Below, in pieces: positions 58,854 through 64,000 of a stretch of 64,000 bases of DNA. The stretch spans positions 17,854-81,853 of the forward strand of contig CAJTGE010000023.1 of NCBI GenBank assembly GCA_910575795.1. The letters are read 5' to 3'. Position numbers and translations under genes: made by a program. The stretch comes from Clostridiaceae bacterium (GTDB lineage Bacteria > Bacillota > Clostridia > Lachnospirales > Lachnospiraceae). Each line of letters starts with the position of its first letter. Positions within the stretch are counted from its first letter, which is position 1. Under the pieces are notes generated by a model. That model saw nothing but the letters and a program-made list of their open reading frames with translations. It was not told the DNA's origin and did no database searches.

Positions 58854-59609
58854 CTACGTATACCGTCTGGCAGTCACAAAGACCCGCCCTTTTCTCGTCT
58901 CATTCCCCGCGCCCACATAGCAAAACTTTCCCAGGCCCCTGACGGACACAATCTCGCCGCCCGCAAGCCGCTGCCCGGCCGAAACGGCCAGCCGCCCGTT
59001 AATAAACGTCTTTTCCCCGGAAATAAAAGCCAGCGCCTTCGCGCGGGACAGCCGGAACACCAGGCTTACAAGGCTGTCAAGACGGGGCGAGGAGACGCTG
59101 CCGCCCACCTCCTCATACGACTGTGAAAAGCCGGCCAGGCCCGGGGCCTTCCGGCAGCAGACCGCTGTGCGGCGCACGCTTTTCAGCTCGCTTATCAGAA
59201 ACCCGGTCATCTGTTCCAGACAGAACAGGACGCAGCCCGCCTCTGTCATCGCGATATCCCCGATACAGCTTCTGTCCACTCCCAGGCCCATCACGGCCCC
59301 CAGGAAATCGCGGTGGGTAAGTTCCTCCGAAAAGCGGGCGTTTACAGGCGCAATCTCCAGCCGGTCAACCGGGAAGCGCTCCGTATCCTGCCCATAAGAC
59401 GGCAGAAAGCAAACAATCTTCCGCTCCGCCGTATCGAAGCCCCCGTAGAGGACAGTCGGTACGGGCGGAAGCGACCGCTCCATGGAGTGGAAAATTGCCT
59501 GCTCATTCAGATTCAAAAAACCGGTATTCGTCCGGATATCACGCTGGTAACAGACCGCCGCCAGCTCCGATATCCGCTTCCTCAGCAACTGCTCTTCTTT
59601 CTCTAACAT
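58854..59609 (-). CDS. ylmH: YlmH-like S4 RNA-binding protein
   Basis: 251 residues from the ATG of MLEKEEQLLRKRI. N-terminal ylmH-type domain (LYGGFDTAERKIVCFLP, THRDFLGAVMGLGVDRSCIGDI), C-terminal S4 domain (SPRLDSLVSLVFRLSRAKALAFI then VNGRLA-like INGRLAVSAGQRL). B. subtilis YlmH belongs to the dcw-downstream block and is linked to division and stalled-ribosome rescue. sepF is immediately upstream. Confidence 0.92.
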   Translation of the reverse strand: MLEKEEQLLRKRISELAAVCYQRDIRTNTGFLNLNEQAIFHSMERSLPPVPTVLYGGFDTAERKIVCFLPSYGQDTERFPVDRLEIAPVNARFSEELTHRDFLGAVMGLGVDRSCIGDIAMTEAGCVLFCLEQMTGFLISELKSVRRTAVCCRKAPGLAGFSQSYEEVGGSVSSPRLDSLVSLVFRLSRAKALAFISGEKTFINGRLAVSAGQRLAGGEIVSVRGLGKFCYVGAGNETRKGRVFVTARRYT

Positions 59610-59714
59610 CCCGTATTCCTGCCATGGGCTGAACAAACGCGTTCAGCCAGCAAAACTGTGCGTATTACAAACGTAGCGGTTACGGCCAGGATGCCGCGCG
59701 TCTTTTCCGCGCGG

Positions 59715-60308
59715 TCAGCGGTAGCTGCTCATCTTCCCGATGCCGCCGATACCGCCCATATTTCCCATGCCTGACGCGGCGCTCATACCGCCTATGCCTC
59801 CCATACCGCCAATTCCGCCCATGTTGCCCGCTGAGCTCTGGGCCAGAAGCTCCGGGAAATCTCCGGACAGCTCCACCGTATCCGGCGTGGCGATAAAAAT
59901 ATAGTTGGAAATCTTCTGCAGGTTGCCGTTCATCGAATACGTAGCGCCTGACGTAAAGTCAATAATCCGCTGTGCCACCTCCATGTGGATCCCTTCCATA
60001 TTCAGCAAAACCGCCTTCCCCGCAAGCAGATAATCACAGATTTCCCTGGAATCCTCCATGGAGGTAGGTTTAATTAACGACACTTCCATCCCCCTGCGCA
60101 TCGGCACAACCTTATTGTTACCCGAAGAGCGCGACAGAAAACGCGGCTTCGGGGGCTCTTCCTCCTCGTAGTCGTAGTCGTCCTCTTCTTTTCTATTAAA
60201 CATCCGCCTTCTGGCAGGCTTCTCGTCCTCGTAATCGTCGTCCATGAAGTAATCATCATCATCATCGGTCAGACGCATGGTATCCATAATCCTGTTCAGC
60301 AAGCTCAT
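59715..60308 (-). CDS. sepF: Cell division protein SepF
   Basis: 197 residues, longer than the usual 140-150. N-terminal amphipathic membrane-binding helix (MSLLNRIMDTMRL), a very acidic linker (residues 14-55, DDDDDYFMDDD), the SepF core (VSLIKPTSMEDSREICDYLL and GATYSMNGNLQKISNYIFIATP), then a C-terminal tail of about 40 residues built of GNMGGIGGM-like units. SepF anchors FtsZ to the membrane. The tail is unusual for the family. Overlaps yggS by 4 bp. Confidence 0.92.
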   Translation of the reverse strand: MSLLNRIMDTMRLTDDDDDYFMDDDYEDEKPARRRMFNRKEEDDYDYEEEEPPKPRFLSRSSGNNKVVPMRRGMEVSLIKPTSMEDSREICDYLLAGKAVLLNMEGIHMEVAQRIIDFTSGATYSMNGNLQKISNYIFIATPDTVELSGDFPELLAQSSAGNMGGIGGMGGIGGMSAASGMGNMGGIGGIGKMSSYR

Positions 60309-61012
60309 AGGTTAATCTCTCCAATCCTGGTTCTGGCGCCAAAAATCCCGGCGCCCACTCTAATCACAGACGCACCCTCTTCCACCGCTTTCTCAAAATC
60401 TCCGGTCATTCCCATGGAAAGCACATCCATCTTAACATTATCAATGTTTTTCCGTTTTATGTCAACCGATAATTGAAATAATTTTTGAAAAACATCTCGA
60501 TTCTCTTCTGAATTTTCAACAAATGGCGCAATTGTCATCAGTCCGTCTATCCTGACATGCGCAAATTTGGCGATCTCAACAGCCGCCTCCTCTGCCTCGT
60601 CCACTGAAAATCCAAACTTACTCTCCTCCCCGGCTACATTGACCTCCAGGAGGATATGGACCACAAGGTCCCGCTTCGCCGCCTCCTTCTCGATCTGCCG
60701 GGCAAGGGCAACTGAGTCAACCGAATGGATCAGAACAACCCTGTCAATCACCTGGCGTACCTTATTCGTCTGAAGGTGGCCGATCATATGCCATCGGATG
60801 TCATCCGGCATAAGCGGTGCTTTCTCGAGAATCTCCTGCACCCGGTTTTCGCCGAAATCGCGGACGCCGGCCGCGTAAGCCTCCATCAGCATGGAGACCG
60901 GCTTGGTCTTGCTGACCGCCACAAGCGTCACATCCTCTCTGGAGCGCCCGGCCCGCTTACAGGCCGCCCCAATCCTGTCAGATACTTCTTTTAAATTGTT
61001 TTCAATCATCAT
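60305..61012 (-). CDS. yggS: YggS/PLPBP-family PLP-binding protein
   Basis: 235 residues. Barrel fold with VTLVAVSKTKPVSMLMEA, whose Lys binds PLP, FGENRVQEILEKA, WHMIGHLQTNK, and VLSMGMTGDFEKAVEEGAS(V)IRVGAGIFG. It controls B6 homeostasis and amino/keto acid balance. Precedes sepF, as in many Gram-positives. Confidence 0.95.
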   Translation of the reverse strand: MMIENNLKEVSDRIGAACKRAGRSREDVTLVAVSKTKPVSMLMEAYAAGVRDFGENRVQEILEKAPLMPDDIRWHMIGHLQTNKVRQVIDRVVLIHSVDSVALARQIEKEAAKRDLVVHILLEVNVAGEESKFGFSVDEAEEAAVEIAKFAHVRIDGLMTIAPFVENSEENRDVFQKLFQLSVDIKRKNIDNVKMDVLSMGMTGDFEKAVEEGASVIRVGAGIFGARTRIGEINL

Positions 61013-61033
61013 CCACCTCTTACGCGCACCTGC

Positions 61034-62437
61034 CTACTGGTATATAATTTGTCCGTCCTGTACGGAGCCGGCGTCAAGGACAATATGATCATACACGGAA
61101 AGGCCGTAGCCCGTCCCCTTTTCGATAATATAGTATTCCCCGTTACCCGCCAGCTCCGTGATCTGTTTAAAAACAGCGTAGCCCTTATTGATATTGTAGA
61201 CGCCCTTGAGCGTAGCCGTAGGGCCTACCTGGAACCGCTCGTCCGAATCAGGCTTAATGATATAATCGCCGCTCTTAAACGGTCCCGTATCACTTTTATC
61301 TACATAATAATATCCGTCTGTTAAATTATAAATTTCTGCTGTGGTAAAGACAACTGAAGGCTCTCCGGACTCAGAATAAACCTCTTTATTGAAACCGGAC
61401 TCCGTATAGGTCCCATCGCCGCCCTGGGTCAGATAACCGGCTGGTATGGTATAAAAATCTTTTGTCGTCACAGATGACACCGGGATCTTTAAGCCCGCCG
61501 CCTCCTCTGTGATCACCTCGAAGTCGAGAAAACGATCCGAGACAAACTGGACCATATATTTGTCAAAGTCCAGCCGGCCGTAGATCTTCCCGTCCGAGCC
61601 CGAGATCTGGCTGAACCTTCCCCGAAGGGTCAGCGTGCTGCCGGACGGCGCGATCGAAAGCGCGTCCGCCCCGGAAAAATCCGCCAGATCCTCCTCCTTT
61701 AAGGGAAAGACCACGGACCAGTCCTCTGAGGTAATCAGCTTGTAAAGGGGCGTCCCGGACTCCACCATCTCCCCGCCGCGGTTCACAGAGCGCCTGTATA
61801 CGGAACGGTCAAACAGCGCCTCCGTCACATCGGAGGGCGTCGTCCCCTCGTACGAATCCAGCGCATACGAGACAATGCCCGACTCGTCCGAATACACCTG
61901 CTCAAAACGGATGCCGCGCTCCTCCAAAAGCTCCTCCATGCCGTCCAGGGCCTGGAAGTTGGCGTACTCCGCCACCGATGCCTGCAGGGAATACTTCTCA
62001 TCATAGACCTTCCCGAAGCGCTCGTCGCTGTAAGATAAGCAGAACGAGCTGAGCTGGCGCTTTAAGGCCGCCAGGCCGTCGTCCGGCAGCGCCCCGCCCG
62101 CGTCCCGGTTCTCCTGTAAAAACTTCGCAAGCTGGCCCGTCTCGTCCACGGAATACACGCGCGCGCCCGCGGCGACCCGCTTTCCCTCGCGGATATAAAA
62201 ATTCACATGCCCTGTCTGAGCCGCTGTCTTCACCGCCTCCTCCCGCAGAATAAAACCTGTATAATTTTTATCGTTTACGATGCTGCCTTCCACAACCTCG
62301 TAAAATTGTATCTTGTCACGGCTGATATATGTATATACACTGAAAGAAAGATAAACAAAGATCATAGCAAAAATAATCATGCCAACGTTTATGTTCAGTG
62401 GTTTTCTGTAGCGAATAATCTTTTTATTCTTGGCCAT
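61034..62437 (-). CDS. HlyD-like membrane-anchored protein of the sepF region
   Basis: 467 residues from the ATG of MAKNKKIIRYRKPLN, with GGAG 8 bases upstream. One N-terminal membrane helix (VGMIIFAMIFVYLSFSVYTYI), then an extracytoplasmic region with biotinyl-lipoyl-like halves (NYTGFILREEAVKTA, GHVNFYIREGKRVAAGARVY) typical of HlyD adaptor proteins, a helical middle and a beta-barrel end. No ABC or outer-membrane partner is nearby, so it is not a standard export adaptor. Its steady position beside yggS-sepF in clostridia suggests an envelope or division role. That role is inferred. Confidence 0.75.
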   Translation of the reverse strand: MAKNKKIIRYRKPLNINVGMIIFAMIFVYLSFSVYTYISRDKIQFYEVVEGSIVNDKNYTGFILREEAVKTAAQTGHVNFYIREGKRVAAGARVYSVDETGQLAKFLQENRDAGGALPDDGLAALKRQLSSFCLSYSDERFGKVYDEKYSLQASVAEYANFQALDGMEELLEERGIRFEQVYSDESGIVSYALDSYEGTTPSDVTEALFDRSVYRRSVNRGGEMVESGTPLYKLITSEDWSVVFPLKEEDLADFSGADALSIAPSGSTLTLRGRFSQISGSDGKIYGRLDFDKYMVQFVSDRFLDFEVITEEAAGLKIPVSSVTTKDFYTIPAGYLTQGGDGTYTESGFNKEVYSESGEPSVVFTTAEIYNLTDGYYYVDKSDTGPFKSGDYIIKPDSDERFQVGPTATLKGVYNINKGYAVFKQITELAGNGEYYIIEKGTGYGLSVYDHIVLDAGSVQDGQIIYQ

Positions 62438-62570
62438 GCTTGATTCTCCGTCTCCTTTCATCTTGTATTATAAAAGGAAACAGGGAAAAATTCAAGCATT
62501 CACGGTAAGATAATTGTAACATTTTTGTAATAAGTACAACAATATCTGCCTTTTTGAGCGCTAAAACCGC

Positions 62571-62602
62571 AAAAAATAAGCCTTCCGCTCAGGAAAGGCC
62601 CA
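62571..62602 (-). terminator. Rho-independent terminator after the ankyrin gene
   Basis: On the minus strand: GCCTTTCC, loop TGAGC, GGAAGGC, then TTATTTTTT. Confidence 0.75.
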
Positions 62603-62655
62603 TTTCAATATTTTTTCATTTTTTCAAAAGCGGCATTTTGTTTTATTTGCAATTC

Positions 62656-63639
62656 CTAATTCTCCGCCCCGGCGATCAAAAGCTGCTCCACAATCTCCGT
62701 GTACCCGGCTTCCGAGGCGTAATAGAGCGCGCTGTGCTGTTCGTTGTCCACTCCGTTCACGTCCGCCCCCATTTCAAGCAGCATGGCCGTAAAATCATTC
62801 TTTCCGTTTCTGGCCGCCGCGATGAGAGGCGTCTGCCCGTCGGACGCCTTCGCATCGATGCCGGCCCCGGCCTTCAGCAGCGCCTTGCCCACAAACAGAT
62901 CCCCTCTGCCCGCCGCGATATGTAACGGCAGGACGCCGTCCGCATCCGCGCAGTCCGGCTTCGCGCCCGCGGCCAGAAGGAGCTCGGCAATCATCAGATT
63001 AGAGCGGCGCGCCGCCAGTATCAGGGGCGATTCCCCGTCGTCGTTCAGCTTATTCACCCCGGCCGGATCCTTTTCCAGCAGGACCTTTACCACCTCGCTC
63101 TGCTCATCCCAGCATGCGCGGTGCAGCGTGGTGTTCCCATAGGCATCGGTATGCGCCCCTTCTGGCTGTGAAAGCGCCTTCACCAGCTCCCGAAGCCCCG
63201 CGGAGGCGGCATAGTCAATGGCTTTACGGCCTTTGTTATCCTGGATGCCGGTATCGATCTCCACATGCTCCATCAGCTTTAGGGCAGCGTCTGTCTTCCC
63301 GTTCAGGGCCAGCGTCATCAGGGCCGTCACCCCGTCATTGTCCGTGCTGTTCACATCCGCCCCCGCGTCGAGCAGCATGGCCATGACCTGAAAATTGCCC
63401 GACTGCGCCGCAAAGTGCAGCGGCGTCCGGTTCTTCTGATTGCCCAGCCCGGCGTCCGCCCCGTTGTCCAGCAGAATCTTCACCAGATCCCTCGCGCCCT
63501 TTAAGCAGGCATAGATCAGGGGCGTATTGCCGGATTCGTCCCGCTTATTCACATCCACGCCGCCGCGCTTTAAAAACGTCTGCGCCACGCTCTTCTGGTT
63601 ATTCTTACATGCCTGCAGAAACATATTATCCAATTGCAT
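62656..63639 (-). CDS. Ankyrin-repeat protein
   Basis: 327 residues made almost entirely of about nine ankyrin repeats of 33 residues (DESGNTPLIYACLKGARDLVKILLDNGAD is a typical unit, followed by NQKNRTPLHFAAQSGNFQVM). No signal peptide, membrane helix or catalytic domain. It is probably a cytosolic protein-binding scaffold. The partner is unknown. It has its own terminator. Confidence 0.9.
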   Translation of the reverse strand: MQLDNMFLQACKNNQKSVAQTFLKRGGVDVNKRDESGNTPLIYACLKGARDLVKILLDNGADAGLGNQKNRTPLHFAAQSGNFQVMAMLLDAGADVNSTDNDGVTALMTLALNGKTDAALKLMEHVEIDTGIQDNKGRKAIDYAASAGLRELVKALSQPEGAHTDAYGNTTLHRACWDEQSEVVKVLLEKDPAGVNKLNDDGESPLILAARRSNLMIAELLLAAGAKPDCADADGVLPLHIAAGRGDLFVGKALLKAGAGIDAKASDGQTPLIAAARNGKNDFTAMLLEMGADVNGVDNEQHSALYYASEAGYTEIVEQLLIAGAEN

Positions 63640-63825
63640 TTCTCAGTTCTCCTTCATTCCGTATACACATTGCCCCAAAAACGGATGACGCCCATCTATA
63701 GTTACTCATCGTCACGCTCTCCCGGCAGTCTGAATTGTATTTAGGAGGATCCTACCACTACGCAGGTGGAAAGTCAATGTTGCTTTTATCTCTGTTTACA
63801 GTCAATTGGCTTGAACTAAGGGAAT

Positions 63826-63910
63826 CGCGAAAAGGCCGCCAGGGGCGCCTTCTGTATCCAGCAAAAAAACCGCTTCCGCCCGGAGAAAAGCGCAGCGGAC
63901 ACTAAGTACA
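63826..63910. repeat. GGGCCGCC-element, partial copy near the right edge
   Basis: CGCGAAAAGGCCGCC, then GTATCCAGC, AACCGC and GAGAAAAGCGCAGCGGACACTAAG, matching the left and middle parts of copy A at 44478. The rest of 63640-64000 shows no gene. Confidence 0.6.
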
Positions 63911-64000
63911 GCATTGCGTAAATAACGATGAATTCAGCGCCTGCTCTTTGCGCCAGCGCCGCGTTGTCGTCAGTCAACGATGCCACCGCACCGCCTCCCT

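Overview
The window reads as one stretch of a chromosome from a low-to-mid GC Gram-positive, most likely a Lachnospiraceae-type Clostridium. The reasons are the Firmicutes order priA-def-fmt-(zinc peptidase)-rsmB-rlmN-prpC-prkC-rsgA-rpe-thiN, a yggS-sepF-ylmH block, an AgrC/LytTR-type two-component system, a LoaP-type NusG paralog heading a polysaccharide operon, and strong AGGAGG-type ribosome sites. The genus is an inference. Most genes lie on the minus strand.

Layout. Positions 1-15565 (minus strand) hold one surface-polysaccharide operon: loaP, an aminotransferase, a formyltransferase, a PIG-L deacetylase, a phosphoglycosyl transferase, glycosyltransferases, a UDP-HexNAc dehydrogenase, a Gfo/Idh/MocA oxidoreductase, a carbohydrate deacetylase, an LpxD-like acyltransferase, an acetyltransferase, Wzy, Wzx and a WbpE-like aminotransferase cut by the left edge. 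The dehydrogenase, oxidoreductase, WbpE-like and WbpD-like genes together fit synthesis of a 2,3-diacetamido-uronic acid. Upstream of loaP, two matching palindromic sites in inverted orientation (15634-15666 and 15816-15842) flank an AT-rich segment that carries a near-consensus promoter pointing away from the operon. This looks like an invertible on/off switch caught in the off state.

Positions 16100-22510 hold an accessory region: a 156-bp palindrome, an AgrC-like kinase, a LytTR regulator, a 68-residue peptide with three tandem C-x6-C repeats, a stand-alone AhpF-N-like thiol protein with AhpC, aroD, and debris of degraded genes. Positions 22510-29993 hold a MATE exporter, a DUF3592-like membrane protein, a phosphoglycerate mutase, serS, a pyridoxamine kinase with its ECF uptake component, and thiN. 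Positions 30158-48719 are the conserved housekeeping block (rpe, rsgA, prkC, prpC, rlmN, rsmB, zinc peptidase, fmt, def, priA, murF, murE, ftsK/spoIIIE). Positions 48936-53912 hold a marR gene with a broken flavin-reductase-like neighbour, a PrpR-like regulator with a degenerate sigma-54 ATPase domain, a second MATE exporter and a cytidylate-kinase-like protein. Positions 54368-63639 hold sdaAA/sdaAB, rluD, lspA, aroB, ylmH, sepF, yggS, a HlyD-like membrane protein and an ankyrin protein.

The intergenic DNA is rich in dispersed structured repeats. Three families recur: a TGTACTC-ended palindrome (6 copies), a GGGCCGCC...GGCTAC element whose stem sequence changes between copies while remaining self-complementary (7 full or partial copies), and a GGGGTCAAAA/TTTTGACCC element (2 copies). 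I saw no rRNA, tRNA, CRISPR array, recombinase or transposase gene.
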